Shown here one piece after another: positions 36,801 through 48,684 of a stretch of 64,000 bases of DNA. The first letter of the stretch is position 1; every line of letters begins with the position of its first letter. The position numbers and the translations under genes are program-made. The DNA lies in the NCBI GenBank assembly GCA_027186245.1, contig CP114488.1, forward strand, positions 9,901,501-9,965,500, given 5' to 3'. The notes under the pieces are model-generated. The model did no database searches. It had not been told where the DNA came from and was given only the letters and a program-made list of their open reading frames with translations. This stretch comes from Coriaria nepalensis. Lineage: Eukaryota > Streptophyta > Magnoliopsida > Cucurbitales > Coriariaceae.

Positions 36801-37020
36801 CATTCTTCCTGCACAGTGATTGAAAATTCACATAAGATCAATGTCTAGTATCAAAATTTCTGTTAAGTTCAGTGAATATTTTCAATGTTTTTTTTAATTC
36901 AAAGTTAATAAAAAAAAATAGTGATTGCATTATTCTAAATGCACACCTTCACCGTTGGAGGTTTCAAATGAGTTGCAAAAGCTTGGTGAAAAAACCATGT
37001 GGGCCTCCCCCTTGGAAAGA
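33823..37020. other. AT-rich region: upstream of pseudogene copy 2, then intergenic
   Basis: 33823-34190 is the duplicated promoter; about 34720-35090 is the further upstream duplicated part, with a transposon arm between them. From 35100 to 37020 no gene is recognisable on either strand. The last 100-200 bp should be the 3' UTR of the PPR gene. Confidence 0.5.
34550..34640. mobile_element. Solitary TIR arm of the MULE-like family
   Basis: Matches the right arm of the element at 26618-27424 (ggctcgtttt, cgtattc, atttaacc, ttcttcaattttgacgtggctct). Only one arm is seen, inside the DNA upstream of pseudogene copy 2, interrupting its similarity to the intact gene's upstream region. Confidence 0.6.
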
Positions 37021-39873
37021 TTACCAATAATCCCCACAGGAGCAAGAACCATCCCTAAAATGATGGAATCTATTTATGTCTCTTATAATAATCTCCCTCG
37101 ATTCAATTTTACAGATGAACTTGAAAGCAGTGTGGCAATCCACACAGACTCGCAAATTCTTCTTCACTCTTATAGGAGATCCCGAGGGTGTTGCTATCAA
37201 CCCAAAAGCCACTGCAAGTTTCTCACTATGGAGCAATAGAAGTTGTTCCTTTTCACTTTGTTCCACGTCATGGAGATCAGTGTCTATCATGGGAACATAG
37301 CCACCTTTTTTTAGCCTCTCACTTAGTTCATCCAGTTTTGCATATATCTCGGAACATCTAGAGTGGCTTCTATCTCCTACTATAAAGGTATACACCTTGT
37401 CTTTTACTTCCATCCAACTCATCCCTGGCTCCTTCTTCACCTTGCTGTCTTTCATAAGTCTTCTAACTTTGGCAACATTTTCCCACATTCCAACTGATGC
37501 ATAAATGTTAGCAAGAAGAACATGGGTACCGGATTTTCCTGGCTCAAGAGCTAAAAGCTTTTCGGCAGCAAGTCTACCAAGCTCGATACTTCTATGAATT
37601 CTTGAAGCACCAAGAAGTGCACCCCAAACAGCAGCATTGGCTTCGAAAGGCATGCTACTTATGAGCTGCATCGCTTCATTTAATTTTCCAGCACGGCCAA
37701 GAAGATCAATCATGCAAGCATAATGTTCCTGTGTAGGTGAAATTCCATACAATACTTCCATTGATTCAAAGTATCTCCTGGCTTCGGTCAACAAACCGGC
37801 ATGATTGCATGCACATAGAACACTGACTAATGTTATGTGATTAGGTAGAATACCATCCTCAAGCATATGATGGAAATATCGGAGGGCTTCTTTGCCATGG
37901 CCATGTTGAGCAAGACCTCCAATCATGGCAGACCATGAGACTATTCCTCTCTTAGGTATCTCTACGAAAACACAACCAGCATCACCTATGCTTCCAGATT
38001 TTGCATACATATTGACAAGAGAATTCCCAGCAAAAATATCTGAAAGAAGTCCTAATTTAAGTACATGAACGTGTATTTGTTTTCCCTGTTCATATGCCGA
38101 CAAATTTGCACAAGCATTCAAAAGAGAACTGCAAGCAAATGCATCAGCCTTGATATCTCTATCCAACATCCGCAAATATAGCTTCAGAGCTTCCTCACCT
38201 TGTCCACACTGAGAATAAGCAGTAATCATAGACGTGAAAGCTACTAAATCTCCAACTCCACATTCTTCGAATATTTTTTCTGCAGCTTCTATATATAAAC
38301 TTTTACCATATGCATCAAGTAGGCTATTCGCTACATAAATATCGGATTGCAATCCTGATTTCACAGAAAGGGCATGGACTTGTTCGGAAACATTGCTAGC
38401 CTGCAAGGCTGCTATGGATTTAAGGACTGTTGATAAAGTAGTATGATTAAACTCTATCCCCATCTTATACATCTCTTCAAAGAAGGATAAGGCTTTGATG
38501 TCTTCCCCCTTGTTTGAATGTCCAGACATAACAGCATTTAGTGCAACTGAGTCCTTTGTTGGCATTGAATTATAAACCATCCTCGCATTACTCATCCTAT
38601 CACATTTTGAATACAAATCTATCAGTCCAACACCCAGAAACGAATCAAGCTCTACATCCTTTTTTATCAAAGTAGCGTGTAATTGTCTACCCAATTCAAT
38701 GAGTCCTATTCCAGCACAAGCTGTTATAACACTTGATAAAGTAAACTTATTTGGAGTGACTTTCGAACTTCCCATTTGCACAAATAACTTTACAGCCAAA
38801 TTATGATACTCGTGAAGAACACAACCAGCAATAACAGAATTCCATGAAACAATATCACGTTTTGAAATTTCCTTAAAAGCAGAAATTGCATCTTGAAGAT
38901 ATCCTACTTTTGCATACATGTCAACAAGTGCATTTGCTGAGAATGGATCACTGTCATACCCGAGCTTCACCAGATGACCGTGAAACTTCTTCCCACAACT
39001 TCCATCTTTCAAATTTGCGCAAGCATTTAAGAGACTAGACAAACTAAACTCATTGGGTCTAATTCCACTGGAAACCATTTCTTGAAACAAATCAACTGCT
39101 TCTTGAGAAAAATCTCTTTGAACATAGCAAGAAAACAGTGCATTCCATGAAACAACATTTCTGTCGGGAATCAGATTAAACAGCCTATTTGAACCACCAA
39201 ACTCCCCACATTTTGCATACAATACAACTAAAGTATTTGCAACATATACATCAGACTCAAATCCTGTAACCAAGGCAAGCCCATGGATCTGTTTTCCTAG
39301 TTCTAGATCCATAGTCATCGTGCAAGCCTTAAGAACACTTGAAAGAGTGAATTCATTGCACTCAATTCCTAATAAATGCATCTCATAAAATGTTGAAAGG
39401 GCTTCCTTTCCGAGCCCATTTTGGACATACCCAGATATCAAAGTAGACCAAGAAACTAAATCTGGTTCAGAAGTTCCCTGTACCATTTTACGAGCATATC
39501 CCAAAAACTGACACTTTGAGTACAAATTAATAACATGATTCCGAAGGCCTGCATGTTCAGATAATCCAAACCTGATTACATGAGCATGAATTTCCATGCC
39601 ATATATTACGTTCTTGGATAAGATGCATTGTGATAAGAGCTTGGAGTAGGAAATAGATGAGAAAGAGAATCCCTTTCGAGGTAAGCTTAGAACAGCAGTG
39701 GTTTTGGGATCTTCAATAATCTCAGCAGAGTTTTGAGCAGATATGGCAGAACAAATAAAATGGGTCGTGAAAATGAAGGATTTTGAAGGCAAGCAAAGAG
39801 GTTGGTAAAGAAAATTTTGGAGGGCATTTCGACCACCTTTGAGATTTTTAACCCACATCTGTATGACAAGCAT
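37021..39873 (-). CDS. Pentatricopeptide repeat protein, PLS-E-DYW class
   Basis: Intronless, 950 residues. The N-terminal about 40 residues are Arg/Lys/Ser/Phe-rich with few acids, suiting a mitochondrial or plastid targeting peptide. From about residue 75 to 750 a long series of P, L and S repeats follows (recurring VSWN, LVxMYAK, LSSVLxAC patterns). E/E+ motifs come next, then a complete DYW domain. The latter has the deaminase signature HSEKLA (HxE), the zinc-binding pair in CVDCH, a second set in CSC, and the exact C-terminal DYW. Such proteins recognise organellar transcripts by the PPR array and edit specific cytidines to uridines. The target site cannot be named here, although the repeat code would allow a prediction. 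The gene is complete; single-exon structure is normal for the family. Confidence 0.94.
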   Translation of the reverse strand: MLVIQMWVKNLKGGRNALQNFLYQPLCLPSKSFIFTTHFICSAISAQNSAEIIEDPKTTAVLSLPRKGFSFSSISYSKLLSQCILSKNVIYGMEIHAHVIRFGLSEHAGLRNHVINLYSKCQFLGYARKMVQGTSEPDLVSWSTLISGYVQNGLGKEALSTFYEMHLLGIECNEFTLSSVLKACTMTMDLELGKQIHGLALVTGFESDVYVANTLVVLYAKCGEFGGSNRLFNLIPDRNVVSWNALFSCYVQRDFSQEAVDLFQEMVSSGIRPNEFSLSSLLNACANLKDGSCGKKFHGHLVKLGYDSDPFSANALVDMYAKVGYLQDAISAFKEISKRDIVSWNSVIAGCVLHEYHNLAVKLFVQMGSSKVTPNKFTLSSVITACAGIGLIELGRQLHATLIKKDVELDSFLGVGLIDLYSKCDRMSNARMVYNSMPTKDSVALNAVMSGHSNKGEDIKALSFFEEMYKMGIEFNHTTLSTVLKSIAALQASNVSEQVHALSVKSGLQSDIYVANSLLDAYGKSLYIEAAEKIFEECGVGDLVAFTSMITAYSQCGQGEEALKLYLRMLDRDIKADAFACSSLLNACANLSAYEQGKQIHVHVLKLGLLSDIFAGNSLVNMYAKSGSIGDAGCVFVEIPKRGIVSWSAMIGGLAQHGHGKEALRYFHHMLEDGILPNHITLVSVLCACNHAGLLTEARRYFESMEVLYGISPTQEHYACMIDLLGRAGKLNEAMQLISSMPFEANAAVWGALLGASRIHRSIELGRLAAEKLLALEPGKSGTHVLLANIYASVGMWENVAKVRRLMKDSKVKKEPGMSWMEVKDKVYTFIVGDRSHSRCSEIYAKLDELSERLKKGGYVPMIDTDLHDVEQSEKEQLLLLHSEKLAVAFGLIATPSGSPIRVKKNLRVCVDCHTAFKFICKIESREIIIRDINRFHHFRDGSCSCGDYW

Positions 39874-41973
39874 AACTGTTCTGCACCCTGAAAAGTTTGA
39901 ATAGCTTCTGTAAGGGATAAATAATAAACCATAATATTTTTAATTCGTAAACTGATGACCTATATAACACAAAGGTGGTATAGTTACTGTGAAGTTGATA
40001 AAACCTTGAACTTAGTTAATATTTACTTAGTGTAGGAAAATGCAATGACATTCATATTGTTCAGATGCTGAACTTGTATAAAAAAGTTCCATTGTGCATT
40101 TTTAATCAAATGGTCGAAGCAAAATGAAGGTTAAACATAGAAATATCCGACACCATTGTCTCCTTCAAATCACCAACATTCACAACTCAAAAGTCTTATA
40201 CAAATCAAATCGCTTGTCTGCTTAAACTACCTATTAGTCTTTACGACAATATTTTTTTCCCTCAAACTAGGATATAGGCATTATTATAATAAAAACCCTC
40301 AAATCATAAACCTAAGCTCTCATACAATCTCTAACAGGTTTCCAAACTGCAATTGCCTCTGCCAAACCAGGTCCCAATTCAATGAGTTCTACTCTCGCAG
40401 TCAAAATGTCGAACAGTTGGTGTGCATGTTAACTACCTGATAATTTGTTCATCCTTACAGGCTTTCGATGGGATTATACACAAGTTACCCCTTACCAAAC
40501 ATCTAAATATAAACACATATACGAATGTATACACACACACACACACCTCTTCAAACCATTTGACTCTACAGCAGTAAAGAAAAGACTGAGCACAAAACTT
40601 AACTGACCGAGACAAAAGGCACAGAGAAGAAAAAATGCAAAATTGAAAGCAGACGAAAAGAACTTCATTAATTAATGCACTAACCACATCGAATTCCCTC
40701 TTCTTTCTATGCACTAACCACATCGAGTTCACTGGGTTTAGGACACCATGAAAACGAAAGGAAAAAGGTGGGTGCTACTTGTGAGTTGGGCTTAGTTGGT
40801 GTAAAAGGAGACCAGCGTTATACAAGCAATATGGGCCGTCTCACACACAAACGAGAAATCCTTTTGGGCTTCTCTTACTTTCGGACATCTATAGCCCATG
40901 GCTGATGGAATGGAATAGGAAGAAAAAGGAAATTAATCATATGAAAAAAAATTAAAAAAAAAAAAAACATATGTTAAAAATTATTTAGGGCTGTGCAAAA
41001 ACTCAATTATCTGATAAATTAAATTGAAACTCAGACCGAGCACTTTGTCTTTCTAACCGGTGACACTTTCTTTCTCTTTCTCTTTGTCCTTCTAACCGTT
41101 CAGCTAATTCTTCGATTTATTGGATTTTTATAACCTTAGAGCTATAATTCGAGAATAATTTAAAATAAAAAAATAATTTATAGCATTTACATCATTTTTC
41201 TTATTAATAGGAAAACATACCCTCATAATGGATTGAGCTAAGCACGCTAGACTCGTACCGTCCAGGCTAGCATGTTAGAAATCAAGGCACGATACGACCA
41301 TTATGCCTATGTCCATGCTGGCCGACCCATATAATGAGCTCTTTTCTTATCTTATCAAACTTAAGTCCAAAGAAATCACAAAACTAGGGCAGGCATAGTA
41401 TTTTGTAATGTGGGTAAAGGGCGAAATTCAATGTTTGAGAGAAGTCATAAGTTGCTGGCTCCGGCCCCAAATGTTGCAAATGTCGTGTGATTTCTAAATC
41501 ATACCCCGTCTCATTTGTCTAATGGAATTGATTGGCATGTGACAATGTGAGCACTGGTTTATTAGGCTTCACACATAAAAGGAAGAACCAGAACAAATCC
41601 CATCTGATTCTCTTGCTTTTGTTCCACATACTTTATGAACCATCATCTTCTATGTTTTCAATCCACTTCTACCAGTTTCAACATTTGGTCATTCATGGGC
41701 CCCATCGTGTTCCATGATTACCCAATTAAATATTGAAAAATTGGGGGAAAAAAAAAAAGGAACAAGAAAAATCTTACTACATTAAAACATACGTACAGAT
41801 TTACAACGCTACCATGTCTTCACCTTATGCTCTATGTCTTCCCCTTATGCTCTAATTTTGATACTCATCAATTCCTAAATTTCTTCCCTTTCTTGTAAGT
41901 GACAGTTATAACAATAAAAAAGGAAAAATAAAAACATAATCCGGTGAAGTGGGAAAAAAAAAAAAATTAACAA
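39874..41973. other. Intergenic
   Basis: PPR upstream region, a short (AC)n run near 40531-40546, and the 3' flank of the U-box gene. The small open frames at 40156-40440, 40433-40732 and 41532-41717 show no domain, codon pattern or splice context that would support a gene. Confidence 0.5.
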
Positions 41974-43227
41974 TCAAAACGGTACAACGACGTCACTGCA
42001 AGCAAAATCATCAGAGTTTTGGATCGAATCTCCAGGCCATGAATCACGAAGAAGCTTCAGTAACATCTGAGCCTTCCGCTTAGCTCGATCTGTACGATCG
42101 CTTTGCACCAGCAAAAGTAACTGGTTCAGTATCCCCGCCGCAACTGCATCTCTTTGGCTCTGCTCCGACGAGGAGCAGAGCGAAAGAAGAGCTCCCGCGG
42201 CGTACTCTGTTGCACGCTCAGATATCTTCAGAATTACTCTCACCAGCAGAGGGACGGTGAGTGCGTGACCTGAAAACGCGGCGCATCCTTCTGGAATCCG
42301 GCAGAGCAGCTCAATCGTCGCCAGAGCTCGCTCTGAGTCACATTTATCAAAACTGGCCAGTCGACCGATGAGAGTCTCCGCCGCTCCGGCTGCAACGGCT
42401 TTGTGCCTGCTCTGTTTCACGAGGCACAGTGCGAACAACGCCTTGATTCCAACCTTGAGAGCGCGCGTATAACCAATAGGATGATTTCTCAGAATCTCGA
42501 TGACTCCTTCGAATATTTCGTCGACATTGTTGATTTCGACTCGGAGCTCCGGAGACCGAGTTCCGGAGACGACAATTTCAATCAGCGCGGCGGAGTTTAC
42601 TCGTACTTCTATCGAAGAATGGTATAGCAGATCTGAAAGATAGCTAATTCTGCGAGGATCTGATGCCACGGAAGCACACTCCGACTCAGTGAGCTGGAAC
42701 ATTACCAGAAGTGCGAGCGACTCGTGACTCAACTCGGATGGATCGAATTCTGAATTGGAGAAGACGACGTCAATCAGCACCTCCCTCGCGTTGTGCGAGG
42801 TAATCAGAGAACGATTCTTGTCTGAGTCACGAGCGAGTCCTCTGAGTCGACGCAGAGCAACGAGACGTGAATGAACCGGATACGACTCGGATGAGACTTG
42901 GTGCAATAAAGAACGAATCAAGGCGGGGTCAGCCGGCTGTTTCGGAGTCGGAATACGCTCGATACCCAAAGAGCGGTTAGCGACGCACCACTCCTGGATT
43001 AACCGGCGGAGGGTGTGGTTAGGGATGAGAGAGAAATCAGTGAGGGGAAGGCGAGTGACCGGGCAGGTGGTATTACCGGTGGCAACCCAGGACTCGATGC
43101 TGGAGCGGTCGTAGGTCTGACCGGTGCTGACGGTTACAGGATCACGCATGAGCTCGAGAGAGATCGGACACCTGAAAAGGTATGGAATCTGTACTCCCAA
43201 ATCCAACGGTTCTAAACTCCCACGCAT
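41974..43227 (-). CDS. U-box E3 ubiquitin ligase, PUB25/PUB26-like
   Basis: Intronless, 417 residues. The U-box (about residues 13-86) begins IPYLFRCPISLELM and includes GQTYDRSSIESW and CPVTRLPL. The rest folds as armadillo-type helical repeats (leucine-rich segments about residues 120-400). Length, single exon and the RRLIQEWC end of the U-box fit the PUB25/26 type of plant U-box proteins. In Arabidopsis these act in immunity (turnover of BIK1) and cold response (turnover of MYB15). They transfer ubiquitin from an E2 to bound substrates in the cytosol or nucleus. The sequence is more GC-rich than its surroundings and has no defects. Assignment to the exact orthologue is by motif memory, not by alignment. 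Confidence 0.9.
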   Translation of the reverse strand: MRGSLEPLDLGVQIPYLFRCPISLELMRDPVTVSTGQTYDRSSIESWVATGNTTCPVTRLPLTDFSLIPNHTLRRLIQEWCVANRSLGIERIPTPKQPADPALIRSLLHQVSSESYPVHSRLVALRRLRGLARDSDKNRSLITSHNAREVLIDVVFSNSEFDPSELSHESLALLVMFQLTESECASVASDPRRISYLSDLLYHSSIEVRVNSAALIEIVVSGTRSPELRVEINNVDEIFEGVIEILRNHPIGYTRALKVGIKALFALCLVKQSRHKAVAAGAAETLIGRLASFDKCDSERALATIELLCRIPEGCAAFSGHALTVPLLVRVILKISERATEYAAGALLSLCSSSEQSQRDAVAAGILNQLLLLVQSDRTDRAKRKAQMLLKLLRDSWPGDSIQNSDDFACSDVVVPF

Positions 43228-44630
43228 TCTCTCTTTTTTCTCAAGTTCTCTATCTCTGTTCTAACAGAATCAGGCAAAGACTACGAGCGTGAGAGAGTAA
43301 AAGAAAGACAATGGCAGCGAGCAAAACTGTGTAGCTCTCTGCAAATTCTCCCTTTTTTAAGATAATAAGTAAAGTGGGACAGAAAGATGTACCCAATCGC
43401 TAGTTAGCTACAGATAAGTGGTTCGCTCTGGCTGCCTCTGCCCCTTGTCTGACTTAAAAGGGCACACGTGTGGTGGAGGTGGAATACCATATTTATTAAT
43501 TTATTTAATTAATTAATTTATTTATTTATTTAATTTATGTTTTTTTAGGAAATTCCCTCCAAATGTGGCGGTGCTTATGTTATGGGTGCGTGGTGTGATG
43601 CTTAGAATACATAGACAAAAATAAACTTGGTTAGTAGGCTGGTGAGTGCTGTGGTCAAATAAGACGTGCTATTTTGCTTGCTTGGGGTCGGTGACTACCA
43701 CCATTTTTGTCCAACTCTTTTAACTCTATATCAACTCTCACTCCTGTTCACATCAAAATGTTTTATTTATAAAAATTCCAAATATATATATATGTAAATG
43801 ATTTTATGGTTTGATATTATATATTTTTATATGATCATAGTATATATTATACATCATAGTATTTATATATAAAAATCCTTAGAAGCCTTGATTTTTACAT
43901 AAGCTTTATTATTTAATCAAGTTGTGTATTGATTAGCATTAATATCTTAGTTTGGAAGACAAATGATGGTTATTAGTGACATGACATGACATGAGCATTA
44001 TTTTCATTATTTTGTCTAAGCGTAGCGTGTTATATCTCTTAATTTATGAGGCTAAGATTGTTAACTTATTATCTCAATTCTCAACCCAATAATACCTTAC
44101 GACCAATAATCAAAAGGTGCCATGGCTGAGAGGAAAGCTGTCGTTTTAAATTGTGGTGTAATAAATTTTAAGTTGTCGGCTTCTAGATAGCCTGAGGTGC
44201 AATAGTGGACGATCAATGGTCAAAGAGTGAACAGAGATCAATGAAGAATGTGCGGGTCCAAGTTGCCCCTCCACTTTTTTTTTTTTTTTTTTTTCTTTTC
44301 CCTTTTTTTTTTCTTTTCTTTTCTTTAAAACTTTATTTCCATTAAAAAAATTACATTCTTAATTATTTATAAAAAAAAAAAAAAAAAAACTATTACTCTG
44401 CCTAATATCTCTCCACCTCCTTATTCGGCCAAAATCTGGACGATAGCGTCGACTGCGTAGTTACTGGGTATCATACTTCTGGATGGGTCCCACATAAACT
44501 GGACGGTGCTGATTAAACAGTTCCAACTTTTATTTTGATCGGGCATAAAAATCACAAGTACAACTTATTCTTCTGTTTCTGATCGCATATGAACAAAATA
44601 ATCCTACTTTTGAAAAACTGTTATATAAAC

Positions 44631-44669
<39 letters not shown>

Positions 44670-46134
44670 CTATTTTTTCTCATTATAAATGAATAAAACA
44701 CATATGATATTTAATTAATATAAATTTTTAAATTATTAAGAGCCACGCACGCTTTCGCTTTGGAGGTGAGAACAGTACGGCACAAGGTAATCCAGTTGTC
44801 CCCGGTCAACCTGGCACAGGGAAGTGGCAGCACTTGGGTTATACGTACAGCAGCCAGCTAAGTTTTCCTCTTTGCCTTCACACACATCGACAGTGTAGTA
44901 TTTGTCGTATTGATCGTCTCGACTCAGTGACTGGGGTTTTTGGATGTGTTTACTGTCCCGACACCAGGTTGTATGTCGGTCAACGAAAACACAAAGAACG
45001 ATATTCTCAAACTCTCAACCTTCCCCATTTCCAATCCGCCTGAACCTGGTTTACAAAATCACCCGTCCGTTCGGGAGACTGAAGATAACATACGGAAATC
45101 TGGAAATCGATATATTTTATATTATTTTATTACAACATTAATTAGTTCGAAAGAAACATCACATGTTACCAACCATTCAATCCGTCGGATAATGTCGTTT
45201 TGTGCAAGAAAGAAGAGAAGTTGAGTTGAATCTAGGTGATTCATTGTAAAAATTAGTAACGTTACTTATAAATGGTGTTATTATTATATAGCTCAGAGGA
45301 GTTATAAATTAGTGTTTATTGTTAGTCTAATAATTAGAGCACATTTAAAGTGATTGATGAGAGAATCTATGCCTCAATCACGGACGAAAATGTTGCTCTT
45401 CATTCACGTGTGAAAACGCCTTCAAACATATGTTATCTTCACATTGTAAAAAAGTTCTTTACTTTCTTTATTTACGATCGGTATTTTTTTTTTATTAAAA
45501 GTAGTTGATTTTTTTAAAATTAAAAGAAATATATAGAAAGAAGAATCTTTAAAAGAACATTACATGGTTGCGTTTGGGTGATACGTTCACTGTTTCTCCA
45601 GATTCCCCCCCCCCCCCCTAGTAATCACCTACTAAACGCATACCTTAATGTCTTAATGCAATTAATTAACATGTTCCTCCAATTAGAGACAAGCTTATGC
45701 TGTCGTATTATACCCAACTTCTTACATGTTTAATTAATTAATTAATCTGGAATTGTTAAATATAAAGAGGTTCAGGTTTCTTTTTTGAGCCACGAGCAGA
45801 TCTTAAATCAATTGTCCAATGGGTCGGTAATTAAATCCGCTCAGGAGTGCTGATTCATGTTTGTGCTGTTGGGCCGGATCTTGTAAAAACTTAGGCCCAG
45901 TAATGCAGGGCTGTTTACCTTATAGTTTCGGCCCGAAATAAAATTACCAACCACACACAAGGGGGATAGATAGTGCAAGGGGAGGTAAGTCTAATATGAA
46001 TTATCAATTTGTTAGACTTATAGCTCCCGTAAAATGCAAAGGGAGTTAAGTCTAATATGAGGATAGTGTATCTAGTTCCATCTGTGATGATTGTCACAAA
46101 AATTCTTACAGATAGGCTTAGTATTATTGTATTT
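43228..46134. other. Long AT-rich intergenic region
   Basis: Contains the U-box gene upstream region, a poly-T tract (about 44272-44296), a poly-A tract (about 44371-44390), an (AT)n run (about 44637-44668) and a poly-C run (45607-45619). Overlapping open frames at 44834-45224 are short and without domains. I see no gene. Confidence 0.5.
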
Positions 46135-46215
46135 ATACGTACATTGATTTTCGACCAAATAGTTCCACTTATTAGCGATTCCTTCTCGGGTCTAGATGTG
46201 AAAACATCGTGATCA
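46135..46215 (-). pseudogene. Fragment of the PLC-like gene
   Basis: About 75 bp (ttgattttcgaccaaatagttcc, then tctagatgtgaaaac) matches the 3' end of the fourth-last exon and its donor side at 47105-47190, with indels that break the frame. It is an isolated exon piece about 0.3 kb downstream of the intact gene's stop. Confidence 0.7.
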
Positions 46216-46458
46216 AAGATTATATATAGATAAATTTATAAAAATTAAACTCGACAAAAATTACTATTAACCTAAATATTAAATTTGATCTAATCTTTCC
46301 GATCGAATAGAGAAATGAAATAAATCATTACCGGAATAAGATAGAGATTTTATTAATACAAGTCCAGCTACATACTACAGTTCATCACATGTAATTAGTC
46401 TGCCTCGAACAAAATAGAATTGAGCCACCAATTTACTTGACTGCTTGCTCGACCTGCC

Positions 46459-48311
46459 TTACGATATCGGACCGCAATCTCCGGTACGTTTGTTTGCCTA
46501 CACATTTAAATAGTTAATAACAACCAGAATCATTGACAAACCTTGCAAAAGTAATTAAAAACTTAATTACGTACCTTGCATAAGGCAACAGTGTCACACC
46601 CACAAATGGATCGACCATTCGCCATGTCTATAGCTCTCGCCACTTCTCCATTAACACTCCTCTGAAAAAGATTAACGAAAGCAATTACTAAGTTCCATGG
46701 CCAAACTAATTGTATTGTATGTAAAATTTGTTGTACAATATATATCATGTATGAAAGTACATATATGTACCTTGTAATAGTCAAGAACAATGAAATTAGG
46801 CCACCGGTTAGAAGCAACTTCAGAGCAGCTGATCATGTTGTTAATCAAGAACTCTGCATTATACTTGCATGCTTTACTTTTATCCGGGCTAGTTGGGAAA
46901 TAGTTCATAAGAACGAGCGTTTTTGATCTATCATTCATCGGAGCAGATTGTGATCGGTTCAGACAGTGACTCGTTGCTCCCAAATCATTATCATCTGTAA
47001 TTTATTTAATGAATCTCAATTCATGTTAAGTTTGAAACATAATTCATTATTATGTACACGTATATGCATACATTTATTAATTACGGGTTTTATCTAACAA
47101 ATTACATACGTTGATTTTCGACCATATAGTTCCACTTATATGCAAAACCTTCGGAAGCTTCCTTATCCGGACTAGACGTGAAAACAAGTAAGCGTTTATT
47201 TCTCTTGATCATATAATCAATGACAGGCCAGTTTCCGCCATTTCTAGGCATCCGAGAAAGAGGGAACATGAATTTTCTAAGACCGGCCTCATCGAACACC
47301 TTAGTAAGTCCATTTGGAGACTTAACGTAATCTTCGATGAAAATGGTGACGACTTCTAATTGGTTCAATTCGAGGAATACTCTAACCTCGTTCAGAACAT
47401 CCTTGGCAAGTTTCTAGAGATATCGTCATTAAAATTGTGTAATTAGTTAACGTACACAAGATTAATAAATAACTAAACATTAAGTGAGACAGCTAAAGCA
47501 TACACTTACAGAAACAGTACGGCTGGAGCATTGGATGAAACATAACCAAATGTCGTCTTGGTAGTCATGCATGTCAAGCATCAGCCCCCTAACTCCATTC
47601 TACAAGTAATATGTAACATCATACATCATAAGTAGTAAGTTTTGATATGAAAAAGGGCAGAGAACATTAATTAACGTACTTTGAGCTGGTCGGTAATGCT
47701 GTCGTCCTGAGTTGTGCGAGAGAGGAGGGAAATTCTCCCGGACAGACTTGCGTAAGAACTGTGTGTCGTCAGCCAAGAGTATTTGTTGTAAGGCAGCTGC
47801 TTCACCTATTGATATGTATTGATCAAACATTTGACGAAATCAATGAGAAAGTTCAATCTCTTAAGTCTTAACTATAATTCATAACAGATGTAAAAGAAAA
47901 CTGGGTGCTTGACCTGAAGATAGGGATGAACAGGGATAACTCGAGTACATCGTAGCAGTACATCTCGTTTCGGGATGCACATTCTACATTCCATACCCCA
48001 TTCACAGTCGCTGTTTGTACGGCAAACTTCCCCTTCCTGCATTTTCCAAATGATATATTCATGTAGGCATACGTATAACATTATAGTGTGTATGAACTAA
48101 GTTAATGATAAGTAGGTACCTTAGAGGCAGAGGATAAGCCGTATAATAGAACACTAGTAGCGCTCAAGATCAGAGCCGCAAGAAGAACGGATTTCTACAA
48201 CACATTAATAAAGAAGAAGAGGTCATCTAAAAATTTTGTATATTGATCAAGCAATCAAGCACAATTCTTGGTTAAAGAGAGAAAGAAATTGAAATATGCA
48301 CGTGCCTCCAT
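46459..48311 (-). CDS. Secreted PI-PLC X-domain protein (PLC-like phosphodiesterase)
   Basis: Nine exons on the minus strand: 48311-48306, 48194-48120, 48036-47914, 47805-47680, 47599-47510, 47413-47110, 46994-46771, 46661-46575, 46497-46459; 357 residues. The first coding exon is only ATGGAG with a GC donor (inferred); all other introns are GT/AG. A signal peptide (KSVLLAALILSATSVLLYG) is followed by a Cys-rich lead (CRTNSDCEWGMECRMC) and the X-domain: LPYNKYSWLTTHSSY, NGVRGLMLDMHDYQDDIWLC, IFIEDYV, EASEGFAYKWNYMVENQ, RWPNFIVLDYY and ANGRSICGCD. This matches the At5g67130-like extracellular family. The first active-site His (TTH) is present; the position of the second (family LCHS) reads LCF, so catalysis is doubtful. 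Confidence 0.82.
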
Positions 48312-48684
48312 AGATTACGTTTCTGGGTTTGGAGAAGGAGAGCTGTATGCACGTGTTAACCGAAAAAAACTGATAATCTACAGGAAAAACAGGGTGGTAG
48401 ATATATATATAATGGCTCCTCAAATGACTGTTTCAGATGGATCAGAAAGCAAATTCAAGCACCGCACTTTTATATATAATTAATTGTCTTGCAAACTATT
48501 GGACCAAAAAATGATACAGGGGGGGTGGAAGTGGGATAAGATGGATATGAAGATTTCTAACAGCTTGTCTTGTCAAAACAGACCAAATGATTTATCAGAA
48601 ACCCAATAAGACATCGTTTACAAACAACATCCGTGTGAGTAAGACATGATCAGACAAAATCACTACAGCTTCCCTGCATAGGTT
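48312..48684. other. Promoter region of the PLC-like gene and 3' flank of the FUT pseudogene
   Basis: A tatataaaag (minus strand, about 48480-48471) lies roughly 165 bp upstream of the proposed ATG and could be the TATA box. No other feature. Confidence 0.45.

Noticed and set aside
44834..45224. Overlapping open frames of 65-94 residues
   Set aside because: No domain, no codon-use signal, no splice context; mutually overlapping frames in low-complexity DNA.
46433..46497. Longer end of the PLC-like protein in another frame (GKQTYRRL...)
   Set aside because: The phase from the previous exon reads ANKRTGDCGPIS and stops at 46459, which matches the Cys-containing family end.
48250..48311. GT donor four bases downstream of the proposed GC donor in the PLC-like gene
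   Set aside because: It leaves one extra base and puts the signal-peptide exon out of frame.
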